Position numbers and translations under genes: made by a program. The notes under the pieces are model-generated. The model made no database searches. It saw only the letters and a program-made list of their open reading frames with translations, and was not told the origin of the DNA. DNA of 64,000 nt from assembly GCA_029237695.1 (NCBI GenBank), contig CM055267.1:8707043-8771042 (forward strand), written 5' to 3'. Within the stretch, counting starts at the first letter, position 1; each line of letters opens with the position of its first letter. This stretch comes from Conchocele bisecta (Eukaryota; Mollusca; Bivalvia; Lucinida; Thyasiridae). Below are positions 46,319-57,130 of the stretch, piece by piece.

Positions 46319-46531
46319 TTAACCCTTAGACCGCTACACACAACAATTGTCTGCTGTTGCTTTTATATCTTGCCTTATTTCTCTATAAAAACATGGTTTG
46401 ACAGCACTTCAGAATCATTCAGAAAGCATGTTGTAAACGATACTAAAGTGCTGTCAAAGCATGTTTTTGATGATAAAAATGGAAAATAAACAGCAGACGA
46501 CAAAAAATTAAGATAGAGATGAAAGGGTTAA
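46319..46531. mobile_element. Family A MITE, central stem partly deleted
   Basis: TTAACCCTTAGACCGCTACA to GATGAAAGGGTTAA; GACAGCACTTCAGAATC left arm, right arm altered to ATACTAAAGTGCTGTC. Confidence 0.85.
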
Positions 46532-46864
46532 GTACTGAGTTTTATGATAGAAAACAAAGAAGTTGATTCAATATGTCTTGAGCTTCATCCAGAACTGCAT
46601 GCAGTCGGAGATTGCATGTAACCAAAATGGAGGTCGACATGTTCAGTTTAGTGCCATATATTCAGTATCCCACGTACGTATTTCCAGGTTTCCTTTTTAA
46701 TAGTGTATTGATCAATTCAAATGTTGCATGCTTGTTTAACTGCAAGGTGATAGGAGACATGCAATACATGTAAATGTAGCAATACTTGTGTGAAGTAAAT
46801 TAAAAATGTTTATTTTAAGTATTTAAGTAGTGGATGGTTAGGGTTGTTGGATATTCACAATGTG

Positions 46865-47286
46865 TTAAAGGTACATGCCCACTCAGTAGGCACAAACTGT
46901 TCTTTATATCAGAGACATCATCTGAAACATTTTCTGGCAAAATAAACATTCATTCACGTAAATTTCCACACTGATATCACTATTTATTCTCTGTATTTAT
47001 TTTTTGATGTGCAATGATCATACTTTATAATCCGTCGAAAATATTATTTTTTCAGGCGACATATTTCATTAGTATAATTAAAATATGGCATGCCTCATTT
47101 GCATATGAAAATAGCCTGATACCACCGCGAGTCGGTATCAGTAAAATAAATATTACTAAATGATTATATCTGTATAGCAGCGGGCATTCGTAATTTTTAG
47201 AACTTGTGGAATACCGACACAATTATACACTTATTTAATTCATATAAAGAACATTTTGTGCCTACTGAGTGGGCATATACCTTTAA
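46865..47286. mobile_element. 422-bp TIR element with TTAA borders
   Basis: TTAA-AGGTACATGCCCACTC-AGTAGGCACAAA on the left and TTTGTGCCTACTGAGTGGGC-ATATACCT-TTAA on the right. The TIR is about 40 bp and continues through GTTCTTTATAT. No coding capacity. Not similar to family A beyond the TTAA. Confidence 0.85.
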
Positions 47287-47625
47287 TACTCTTTCTGCAT
47301 CAGGCTGCGCCATGAGACTGATATTCTGATAAAGACATGAAAGTAATGAATAGAAGTTGGCTTGTTATCATGGCAACATTAAAGCTGAGATCTCATTAAA
47401 AATCCATGACGGTGTTTTAGAGCAGCCATACAAATGGCAATGTTAATTAGAACACATTAAGTTCATGGTAAGCAAGATGTTCCTGAATAAATGGCAGTGA
47501 ACTGTACACAGTTACCACACACACAGTCGAGATTACGTACAAAGTGTCGAGACTCGGGCACTACATGTGATCAAGGTATGGTATGGATTGTCCAGTGCAG
47601 CTCCTGTAGCACATTTCACCAACAA

Positions 47626-47915
47626 TGCAAAGTATACTTATCTAGCAAAGTATACTTTGCGGGAGAAATTTTCAATTTAAGGATAAATTTATAAAAAATG
47701 TTATTATACTGAATTTATTACATTATCACAGCCAAAATATAATTTATTACATTATCACAGCCATTTTGGCTGTGATAATGTAATAAATTCAGTATAATAA
47801 TTCTGCATACTTTTAATAATCAAATATATGCAGTCATAAAGTTCTATAATGCATTTCGGGAAAAATAAATGATTACTCCCGCAAAGTATACTTTGCTAGA
47901 TAAGTATACTTTGCA
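47626..47915. mobile_element. 290-bp palindromic element with AAGTATACTT sub-palindromes
   Basis: TGCAAAGTATACTTATCTAG-CAAAGTATACTTTGCGGGAG mirrored by CTCCCGCAAAGTATACTTTG-CTAGATAAGTATACTTTGCA. The centre has ATTTATTACATTATCACAGC direct and inverted. Confidence 0.88.
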
Positions 47916-48080
47916 ATTTTGATGAAATCGGCTACAGATCATTCAACTCTCTCGCGGCAGGACACGGTACTAAAAACATTGGATGGTTTAATAATCGAAG
48001 GAAATATCTACACTTTTTTTAAAACGCTCACAACCTTCAAATTTCAGACCATCGATTATTCTTAATAGCAGCATCATTGG

Positions 48081-48140
48081 TGATATACAGGTTAACATTC
48101 TGATATACAGGTTAACATTCTGATATACAGGTTAACATTC
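48081..48140 (+). repeat. Three exact 20-bp tandem copies
   Basis: TGATATACAGGTTAACATTC repeated three times without mismatch. Confidence 0.95.
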
Positions 48141-48436
48141 TCATGAAATTCTTCTATGCTTTGTTGCCTTTTTTAAAAATTAGAATCAAATATTTCATTC
48201 AGTATTTTAGCATTTTTTTTCAAGTCTTAGTATTTACTTTGAAAGTTTCCATTCACATTATACTGCTAGCACTGCAATTTAATGACATTTAATCTGAAAC
48301 ATGGTCGGTAGTGAAGTAGTACATAGAAGTAGTGAAAGGAATGGAGGATTTGTGTGCAGAAGGACAGACAGTCCATGGAATACCGATGTCACGATTGGTA
48401 GCTGGCCAAGTCTCGACACATTGTAGAGAAGTTCTA

Positions 48437-48677
48437 GGACTTGTTTCATTAAACTTTGTATGACTAAAATGTTTGTAAGTACAAATTTAGGATAGTCTTG
48501 CAATTTTAATTGATGGATTTACATTTATTGAGCATAGGCTGCAAATGCAGCCTATGCTCAATAACTGTAAATCCATTAATCGTTTACAAGAAAACATTGC
48601 TAATGTGGAATTTACAGACTATCATAATTTTGCACTTACAAACATTTTAGTCCTAAAAAGTTTAGTGAACGGCCCCC
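48437..48677. mobile_element. Family B MITE, copy 5
   Basis: Decayed left end GGACTTGTTTCATTAAACTT, perfect GAGCATAGGCTGCAAATGCA central hairpin, right end GTTTAGTGAACGGCCCCC. Confidence 0.85.
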
Positions 48678-48716
48678 TGGTGTGCAGCCGAGACACGGTT
48701 AGTAAGTAAGCTCCAT

Positions 48717-48741
48717 GCAGACAGACAGACAGACAGACAGC
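48717..48741 (+). repeat. (GACA)n microsatellite
   Basis: About six tandem GACA units. Confidence 0.9.
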
Positions 48742-48893
48742 CGGAGGCCAGCAAACGTCTACAGCCAGACTGCTAGGCAGCCATACAACACATGGCACTG
48801 GTCATCACACCGTGCTCAAAACAAACTTTAACTCGTAGAGATTGTGTAACCAATACAAGCACCATTCAACAATACAGCCCACTCACAGCACCT

Positions 48894-49110
48894 GGGGGCC
48901 GTTTCACTAAACTTCGTACCACTAAAATGTTTGTAAGTGTAAAATTATGAGTCTGTAAATTTCACATTAACAATGTTTTCTTGTAAACAATTATTGGATT
49001 TACATTTATTGAGCAATAAAAGTAAATCCATCAATGGAAATTTCTAGACGATCCTAAATTTGCACTTACGAACATTTTAGTCACAATTGAAGTTTAGTGA
49101 AACGGGCCCC
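48894..49110. mobile_element. Family B MITE, copy 6, centre deleted
   Basis: GGGGGCCGTTTCACTAAACT to AAGTTTAGTGAAACGGGCCC; the central GGCTGC stem is missing. Confidence 0.85.
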
Positions 49111-49942
49111 TGTCCGCTACACTCCAGTATACAGGCCATACTTGGCAGACTGGACACTATCCAATTCAACGTCTGTAAGGACCAACTGGCTGAATGACCG
49201 TTTTCAATTTTATCTAGCAATACAACAATCGATAGTGGTAAATTTTAATGGTTGGAAGCAGAACAAGGTCGGACATCGCAAATGTCAAGGTAAATAACTG
49301 GTTTCTCGGTCCATATATTTTTGACGACTCGTCTGTGCAAATATAAAGCCAAATGTGTACTTTCAATACGAAACAATGCTTGAACCCAGAAACTTTTTTC
49401 CATTTCTTCACATTTTGATAGATAGTTACTTAGTGTCACAGAAAGGTTATTTTCCACATATAAGAGTAATACATGAAGCAATATTGGCCAGTTGGTCCGC
49501 ACGGGCTGAACAAAATATTGAGCGACTGTTATTGGTGCACGATAAATTTATCATTAACAGTTCTCGTCTTGATCGCCATTAGTAAGTGAAGCAACCCTGG
49601 TTTGATGCAGGCAAACAATTCTACAATGCGTCACATCAAACAGCAGTATGTTGTCATGGCAAATCAATATATGTACAGTTGCTCGGCCAACTATCGTGTG
49701 AATAGCAGCCAACCAGCCAGATGGCGACTGTAGGAGCTGATGTTACCAAGGTGATCACTCATGTTCATAGCAACGCCGGGGACGTGCGCAACCGTTGTGC
49801 CACCTCCTTACTCGTGTCATGGGTCTGCCATACTGTGGCAGCAGTCCTTAATTCAAACAGTGATTCCCTAATCTACCCTCTCTACACACTACCAGGGGTG
49901 GAAAATTCCCGACTGCTCAGCTGTTCTTGTAGCAAAACATGT
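49111..49942. other. Unassigned non-coding DNA
   Basis: Short open frames at 49245-49582 on both strands show no motif. Confidence 0.3.
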
Positions 49943-50122
49943 TTAACCCTTACAATGCTGAATTAAATTTTGGTGTCTGCTTGTAATGTTCCATTTTCCA
50001 TTTGCTCATCAAAAACATGGTGCAACAGTACTTTAGTGCAGTTAAACCATTTTTTTTATTGAGAAGTCAAAATCTAAAGCAAGAGCAGACGACTATTTTT
50101 ATTTTCCGCATTCTAAGGGTTT
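49943..50122. mobile_element. Family A MITE, stem reduced
   Basis: TTAACCCTTACAATGCTGAA to CCGCATTCTAAGGGTTTA. Confidence 0.75.
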
Positions 50123-50409
50123 AGAAACAGAAAACTAGGTTAGTCTCAACTATATATAACAAAATGTGCAAAACGTAAACAAATGAGTTCCGTGTTACTT
50201 ATGATACTTGTAATCACTATGCAGCAATACTGCATACATATAACAATAATGATAACATCAATATCTCCAGTAACTTTTGATTGGCTTCAGATTTGAACAT
50301 ATTGCTGCATATGATAATACATACATCATACTGGAATTTTCCACCCATGTCTCCGAGCCAGGTCACCATGAACGTTGCTTATTCCACATGCGACCAGTGG
50401 CAACTAATG

Positions 50410-50944
50410 TCTGTTTCACGAAACCTGCCCAAATTTTACGGCTATATAAATAACGCAAAAACAATATTCTTTTTGATAATATTAAATTATAGCAAAATTT
50501 AAGTGATTTAAGCCTTTTTATTTCGTGAAATTTGGTCAAATATTGATGTTATTGCGAAAAAACAATTTTCCCATGTTAAATCCCCATAGACATCTTCACA
50601 TAGAGTGTAGATGTCTATGGGAATTTAACATGAGGAAAGTTTTTAGAATTTCAGAAAAACTGGACCGATTTTCAAAATTTAACTTTTTGTTTTCTTAGAT
50701 AATTTCCAAGCTTTCGAGCCAGGTTTCAGTTAATTTCCAATATTTTTTCATTTTCTGACTCCTCCCACAGCTCCTCCACCTCCTTTTCCCCCCATGTTAA
50801 ATTCTCATAGACAAATAAATTTTTCGTAATAAAATCAATATTTGACAAAATTTGACAAAATAAAAAGAAGGTTCATTCGTAAATTTTGATAAAATTTAAA
50901 ATTATCTATAAAAAAAATGTTGGGCAGGTTTCGTGAAACAGACT
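50410..50944. mobile_element. Family C MITE, longest copy
   Basis: CTGTTTCACGAAACCTGCCC to GGGCAGGTTTCGTGAAACAG. Central hairpin CCCCATAGACATCTTCACAT / GTAGATGTCTATGGG, plus an added segment (50755-50880) that repeats the CATGTTAAATTC-CATAGA motif. Confidence 0.85.
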
Positions 50945-51113
50945 GTAATGAGGTAGCTTTACCAGTCCGTCTGCACGAGTGCATGTGGAGTAACAATCGG
51001 TTCATACAAAGACTCGGTTCTGTTTTGAGCTCTGTTCACTTGGTCCTCTGCATGTCAGGAAGCTGGGCTCGTGATTATATCAACTAACTGAGCATCTCGT
51101 ACATTCTCGTGGC

Positions 51114-51880
51114 TTAACCCTTAGAATGAAATTGTCGTCTGCTGTTGTTATGCTTTCTCTCATTTCTCAACTAGAGCAAGTGCTCAAGTATACCCCACAG
51201 CGCCGCAGGGACTGAACAACCACATAAAACAATAGATAGTAATTTGAACTGGACACGAAGGCCGCATGGGTGGGCTACAGAATGAAAATATGGATGATGG
51301 CTGAGATGTATGTGAAGTTTCAAGTGAATCTGAATGACAGTCGCAGAGATATTTGGTAGTTAAAAACTTCAAAGCAAATATTTAAACACTTTAACACAAA
51401 GTTCTCAGTAACTTGACCTTGAACATGAATGGGTGTGGTATGGAATGAAAATATGGATGATGATTAAGGAAGTACATGTATATGAAGTTTGAAGTCAATC
51501 CGACTTACCGTTGCAGAGATAATGGGTACCCAAAAACTTTAGCGCAAATATTTAAAAACTTTTAATGCAAATTTCTAAGTAATTTGACCCTGACCTTGGA
51601 CATGAAGGCTGTATGGGTGTGGTATGGTTTGAAAATATGGATGATGATAAGGAAGTAAATGAAGCTTGAAGTCAATCAGACTAACCGTTGCAGAGATAAT
51701 GGATACCCAAAAACTTACACAACACAACACTTACGGACGGATGGACAAACAAACAGACGGACGGAATGATGAAAACTATATACCCCTCAACATACTTCTT
51801 ATGTCAGGGGGGGGGGGGGGGGGGAGTGAAAATAGACAAAAGCAGACGACAAACATTAATTCAGCATTGTAAGGTTTAGA
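51114..51880. mobile_element. Family A MITE split by a tandem-repeat element
   Basis: Left half TTAACCCTTAGAATG...GTCGTCTGCTGTT (51114-51178) and right half AAAAGCAGACGACAA...AGCATTGTAAGGTTTA (51836-51879) are separated by 51180-51823. The insert is a tandem array of ~165-bp units (GAAAATATGGATGATG, AAGTTTGAAGTCAATC, GTTGCAGAGATAATGGGTAC) ending in a GACGGACGG-type run, ATATACCCC and a (G)17 run. Confidence 0.75.
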
Positions 51881-52286
51881 TCTCACCATCACTGGAGCAA
51901 GGAGAGCTTTTTGTAGCCAGTCATACGCCTGATCTGCTAGCACACTGGTTTAGTCAGATAAGGATCTATACTGTTTTATAAAGATTGCAGATATTTCGGA
52001 CTGAACAGCGAATGTGCAGACCGTGATCAGCCTGCATGGATGTGCCGACTTATCTGGGCCTACAGATATCTCTTTTCTCTAGTCATATTAGAAAATAAAC
52101 AAGAAGCTTGATGGATCGAGTACGAGCCCAAATCATTGGTTTCTGTTTCAAATTGCTCAGAATGCTTTATAATCACAAGCCGAGGCCGTCTTCTCCCGAA
52201 GATTTATGATTATGTACAGTTCTCTCCCTTGGCAATTCCCGTCCTTGATCCCGTATAATATTCTCTGTACATCTCTAGTAAACACT
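51881..52286 (-). other. MRTF: Probable MRTF 3' UTR
   Basis: Non-coding stretch directly downstream of the MRTF stop. No clear AATAAA is seen on the minus strand before the next mobile elements (below 51880), so the end of the transcript is unknown. It includes a short GATCAGCCTGCA-type segment near 52018-52060 that is shared with other repeats of the window. Confidence 0.3.
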
Positions 52287-53179
52287 TCATGAGGACGTTG
52301 TCCCCGTCAGCTTATCCCAATTTGATCCACTATTTAAATCTGAAGGTGTATTTAAATCCGAGTCATCAAAGTTAAACAAGTCTAACACTTCCTGCTGAGT
52401 CCTTGGTGTCAGTATGGGATCGGCAGGAAACGCGACCGGTGCAGTCGCACTGAGAGGCGTCAGCCCCGTACTGGGCATAATAACGTCCAACCAGTCGGGC
52501 ACGTCAATTTGCATATTTGTGTTCGTGTCCATGTCACCGAGACCGAGGTTTGCCAGATCTGGCTCAGAGCCGTGACTGGACTTGTGTGGCGATGACGCCA
52601 TTGGAATAGACAGCAGCGAGTTATCACTGGGCATCGAGAATTTCACGTCCATCGCCATGCTTGTCGTATCCGCGAAGTCAAGGTCCCCAAATGCTGGATC
52701 GGACGACCAATCCATGGAATTTAAATCACTGCTGATAACGTCATTCAGGTCAAAGAAGTCATTAGAGTTTGAGTTGTGCTCGGAGATGAGTGGCGCGGGT
52801 GGGGCGGGCACCAAGTCGGGCGGTGGGGGGGACCGGATCTCCAGCTTGATGTCTCCGCCGGCCAACGTGTTGTCCATGGGTGCGTAGCCGTTCTCCATCG
52901 CAAAGTAGTCCGCCATGCTGGTCTGGGAGTTGGACATCGTCGTTGTCGTCTGGTACCCGGCCGGGCTGCTGGAGAAGGCAGGCGGGGGATTGCTGTACCG
53001 GGCGCCGGTGGACGTGGCAGCCAGCTCGCCTGACATCCTGTTGCCAGGGGTGTAGAACTGGCCGGGGGAACCGGCCGCCCGTGACATAGCGGGCACCACC
53101 GTTACCGTGGGGATCGTTGCCGTCTGGCTCGTTGTCTTCGGGGTGGGCGGGGGCTCCTGGGCCGCACTCTCAGGCAGCT
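52287..53179 (-). CDS. MRTF: MRTF last exon: C-terminal transactivation domain and stop
   Basis: 893 nt; two bases complete a Glu codon, then 296 codons and TGA at 52287-52289. Acceptor gatctgttgtag; the open frame extends upstream to an ATG at 53201 but that part is intronic. The protein starts Pro/Thr-rich (ELPESAAQEPPPTPK), has an acidic Asp/Ser-rich centre (FFDLNDVISSDLNSMDW), and ends with WLDVIMPSTGLTPLSATAP and LDLFNFDDSDL. The 'LTPLS-TAP' block is the hallmark of the MRTF/myocardin C-terminal activation domain. Confidence 0.92.
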
Positions 53180-53291
53180 CTACAACAGATCGGCCGGTCA
53201 TGTCAATACAAGGTCAACATATTTACTGCTCAAGGGAATTGGGTTCTACAATCGCTTAAAGGCATTGTGTCTCGGATGATATCTCACACGT

Positions 53292-53526
53292 GAGACAAGC
53301 CATGCGATTTTTTACCTTCGGACATCTGCGTAATTTCATGAAATACATGTACATTTACAAAATTTAACAAATTTTCCATCAATGAAGTCAAAAGTTGACA
53401 AAAAATTTCAAAGTACATGCAGTTGTGTCAACTTCTGAAGTCATTTACGGAAAATATCCCATTTTCTGTAAATATATTTCATGGAATATCGCAGATGTCT
53501 AGTTAGAAAATCTCATGGCTTGTCTC
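53292..53526. mobile_element. 235-bp hairpin element in MRTF intron
   Basis: GAGACAAGCCATGCGATTTT with GGACATCTGCGTAATTTCA, mirrored by CGCAGATGTC and AAATCTCATGGCTTGTCTC. A half copy is at 58515-58615. Confidence 0.8.
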
Positions 53527-53709
53527 ATATATAACAAGTGTTCAAATACTTTCAAATTTCAGCACCTTATACTTACAATTTCGAATAATACAATTCCAGT
53601 ACAATTTTGCTACAAGTTTTTGTTTGCTATTACAAAAGTCTAATTTCAACTTTATTTTACAAGTTTCGATACTTTTAGGAAAATTTCTTCAAATTATGTT
53701 ACAACATAT

Positions 53710-53962
53710 GGGGGCCGCCGTTTCACTAAACTTTGTACGACTAAAATGTTCGTAAGTGCAAAATTATGATACTCTGCAAATTTCACATTAACAATGCTTT
53801 CTTATATAAAACAGTTATTGAATTTACGTTTACTGAGCATAGGCTACATATGCATGCAGCCTATGCTCAATAAATGTAAATACATACATGTAAATTTCCA
53901 GACGATCCTAACTTTGCACCTACGAACATTTTAGTCTTACGAAGTTTAGTGAAACGGGCCCC
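53710..53962. mobile_element. Family B MITE, copy 7, in MRTF intron
   Basis: GGGGCCGCCGTTTCACTAAA to GTTTAGTGAAACGGGCCCC with the complete central stem. Confidence 0.88.
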
Positions 53963-54529
53963 TGGCATTCAACTGGAAGTCCTGAGAATATGCTCACCAA
54001 TTGTTACATGCTACTGAAAATGGAGTAGTGTATGTACAAATATAGCCATCATAGAGTGGAGGTTATCCCACAACCAAATAGGCATACGCCAGGACTGTCA
54101 CACACACCATTGGCGCAAATGACATTCCAAGGTTTTTGAGATATGATCAGTACAGAGTCTGAAGAAAAAAACAAATGGCAATACTGCAGCTGTGAGATAT
54201 TGTTGGGACAATATCTACCAAGGTGTGAATATTTCATCCAAAATTTGGGATGTGTACGCACACGATTGCACCTACAGACCAACTTCCTATCCAGACGGTA
54301 GGGTGATCACTATAGTGGCCAAACCCGCTATATTGACCTGTGGTCGTGGATAAGGAGGTACTTTTCGATTTCCAACAAGTGAAGTTCTAAGACAAACAAG
54401 AAATCAGCAACACTGACAGATCAACCCCTCAAAAACAAAGACATTTGTGTTAAAAAATCTTTAGGTGTTAAAGTTTTTGAAGGGTAAATCCATCCGTGTT
54501 ACCGATTTCATGTTTGTATTAGAACTACT

Positions 54530-54795
54530 GTCTGTTTCACGAAACCTGACCGGATTTTACAGCCATATTGACAATGCAAAAACAATTTATTTTTTTCGAT
54601 ATTAAATTTTATCAACATTTAAAAATGAGCCTTCTTTTTATTTCGTGAAATTGGTCAAATATTTATTTGATTGAGAAACAAAAACAATTTCCACATGTTA
54701 AATCCCCATAGAGTGAAGATGTCTATGGGGGTTTAACATGGGGAAATTCTTCTAATTTCAGAAATAGTGGATCAATTTTCAAAATTTTCATATTT
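54530..54795. mobile_element. Family C MITE, in MRTF intron
   Basis: CTGTTTCACGAAACCTGACC left end; CATGTTAAATCCCCATAGAG / GTCTATGGGGGTTTAACATG stem; right end degraded. Confidence 0.75.
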
Positions 54796-54954
54796 GGATG
54801 TAAACATATACACAATTGTGTTTTATTCAGTTAGCATGGGTATTGCTTTTGTGCAAAAGTGAACAATAATTGTGACATGTATACCTTACCACATTGTTCT
54901 TGATAAGTGTTGCAACTGATTTTCTGTATGCATACAAGTTGGAAGTTCTACATA

Positions 54955-55146
54955 CTGGTCTACATATTGCCGATAGTCCGACGATCCTGGGTAGATATAC
55001 ATTATGATCAGGAACTAAAATGATCTACATATTGCCGTTAGTCCAATCATCCTGGGTAGATATCCATTATGATCAGGAACTACACTGGTCTACATATTGC
55101 CGTTAGTACAATCATCCTGGGTAGATATCCATTATGATCAGGAACA
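54955..55146 (+). repeat. ~60-bp tandem repeat, left array
   Basis: TCTACATATTGCCG-TAGTCC, ATCCTGGGTAGATATCC and ATTATGATCAGGAACTAC repeat three times; the same unit continues at 56398-56530. Confidence 0.85.
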
Positions 55147-56397
55147 GGGCTTGTCAAATTTTCAGTTTACCGGTTCTGGACCGATTTTTGAACTCTCAGA
55201 CCGATTGAGATTTGAAAACTAGTCTTAAAAATCGGTCCGAGAAAAATTGCCATTTCGCTATAAACCTTGTAAATTTACCGTTTTTGATCACCAAGTAATG
55301 TCCATTTTATGACACATATCCGCGGGCCATATCCGTGTGCAACAACTCGCTGTGTATTCAGTTTCTCCTAGTATCAATTTTTCTTAACACACGCGTGTAT
55401 GGCAGCTTAGTGACTTAAATAGACTGGCTTCAGCGTAAAGATACGAGAGTTCCTAGACTCGCCAGTTCTGATGATGTTAAAATAAAATAAAGAAACCATG
55501 CACTGTGTTTATCTGTGTTCGTAATATTTAACCCCAAGTAACTGACACGGACTATCGGCCCGGGCAATTCCATATTAAGTTAGGAACGGTTACATTACGC
55601 TGTATTAGGGGTCATTTTTGTGTACATACAATGTACATGATTGTAGGAATGCCGCAGATCCTGATGAGCCGGCTCACGTGATCTACAATTCGCAAACATT
55701 TTGATAAACAACAAGGTACGTCTGTCGTGTTAAAAGCGTGACTCACTAGGATCAGAAATTAGGGATCAATTGAAGTCCTAAATCACACCGCCGATGTACT
55801 TTGAACTCGATCTGAGGGTTAAAGAAACACCAAATGTTAATTCAATTGTACAAATTAATTGTTTAACACGTAAATTAAATTAAATTGATGTGTCTGCAGC
55901 TAGCCAAATTAGGCTGACAATTAATTTTGAAGTCGGTGTGAACAGTGATAATAGCAATGAAGTACGTGTTGGGTATACAACGCATTCTTTTTTCTATGTT
56001 GTCCGTCATTCGATTATTATTGAAATGGCACAACAAACTATTTTGTTGTTATTCACAAAGACAACTTACCGGCTTGGCAACCCGGCAGAGGAATAAATAA
56101 AAAACGAAACAAGACAGACTTGTAAAATTTTAATTTATTTTAGTCTACCAAAAATTTACCAGCAATCAATCGGCATCACGATTCGTCTCTGTCGTTTCGC
56201 ATTTTTTCCATCTTTGCGCTATTTAGGGACACCACGTGACCAGGTGCATACACAATTTTGTCCACTTTTGCTGTTTATAAACACGATTTATTTATCCCAA
56301 TACATGTACAATATTTATCCCATTATTTCTAGTACTTTGTTTGAACTTCGAAATTTCAGTTATAATAATGGGGGGGGGGGGTTCTGACCATAGTCTG
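55147..56397. mobile_element. 1.25-kb unidentified insertion within the 60-bp array
   Basis: The array breaks at GATCAGGAAC and resumes at ATCCTGGGTAGATATCC. The intervening sequence has no recognised element; a 68-codon frame (55890-56096) lacks motifs; a (G)10 run lies at 56370-56379. A family J fragment is at about 55650-55705. Confidence 0.5.
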
Positions 56398-56530
56398 ACC
56401 ATCCTGGGTAGATATCCATTATGATTAGGAACTACACTGGTCTACATATTGCCGTTAGTCCGATCAACCTGGGTAGATATCCATTATGATCAGGGACTAC
56501 AATGGTCTACATATTGCCGATACCGGGTAA
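56398..56530 (+). repeat. ~60-bp tandem repeat, right array
   Basis: Two further units of the array at 54955. Confidence 0.8.
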
Positions 56531-56822
56531 CTTGTTTTCTTAGTTAGATAATTTCCAAGCTATCTAGCTAGGTTTCAGAATCAATTTCCAAAATGTTTCG
56601 TTTTTCGACTCCTCCTCCAGGTTCTCCACCACTTTTTTCACCATGTTAAATTCCCATAGAGAACTCATTTTTCGTAATAAAATCAATATTTGACCAAATT
56701 TCATGAAATAAAAAGACGGCTCGTTCTCAAATTTTGATAAAATTTAATATTATCAAAAAAAATATTGTTTTTGCATTGTTTATATGGCCGTAATATTTGG
56801 GCAGGTTTCGTGAAAGAGACAA
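56531..56822. mobile_element. Family C MITE, 5'-truncated, near MRTF exon
   Basis: TAGTTAGATAATTTCCAAGC to GGGCAGGTTTCGTGAAAGAG; ends about 120 nt below the donor of the exon at 56942. Confidence 0.75.
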
Positions 56823-56941
56823 TACACTTGTCCTGGAACTATACTACACAACAAGGTTTTCGGGGTACATAATAAACATGAGCAGCGTGATACATAGGCT
56901 CGAGTGTGCAGCCATGAAGGGTGCGGTGCCTGACAGCGTAC

Positions 56942-57032
56942 CTCCCGTCCGTATGAGTATCTCTAGGACATCGTCCATGGCCTGGCTCTTCACTGCCGCC
57001 CCACCCCCGGGTCGCAGTGGACTTGGGGACGC
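56942..57032 (-). CDS. MRTF: MRTF exon: QAMDDVLEILI motif
   Basis: 91 nt, 30 codons plus one base; acceptor tctgttgtag, donor gtacgc. It reads ASPSPLRPGGGAAVKSQAMD followed by DVLEILIRTG, matching the conserved QxMDDLxxIL(I)xxG element that precedes the transactivation domain. A hairpin element with CTGTTTCACGAAACC-type ends finishes about 120 nt below the donor. Confidence 0.9.
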
Positions 57033-57130
57033 CTACAACAGACACGATCACATAGATACCAGTAATACCCACCTAGCTGAAACATGGTCATGTTCCATTA
57101 TTCCATGACTATTCCATTAACTGGAAAACA

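Noticed and set aside
52582..53089. Plus-strand frames opposite the MRTF last exon
   Set aside because: Shadows of the minus-strand exon, whose C-terminal activation-domain motif and splice phase are convincing.
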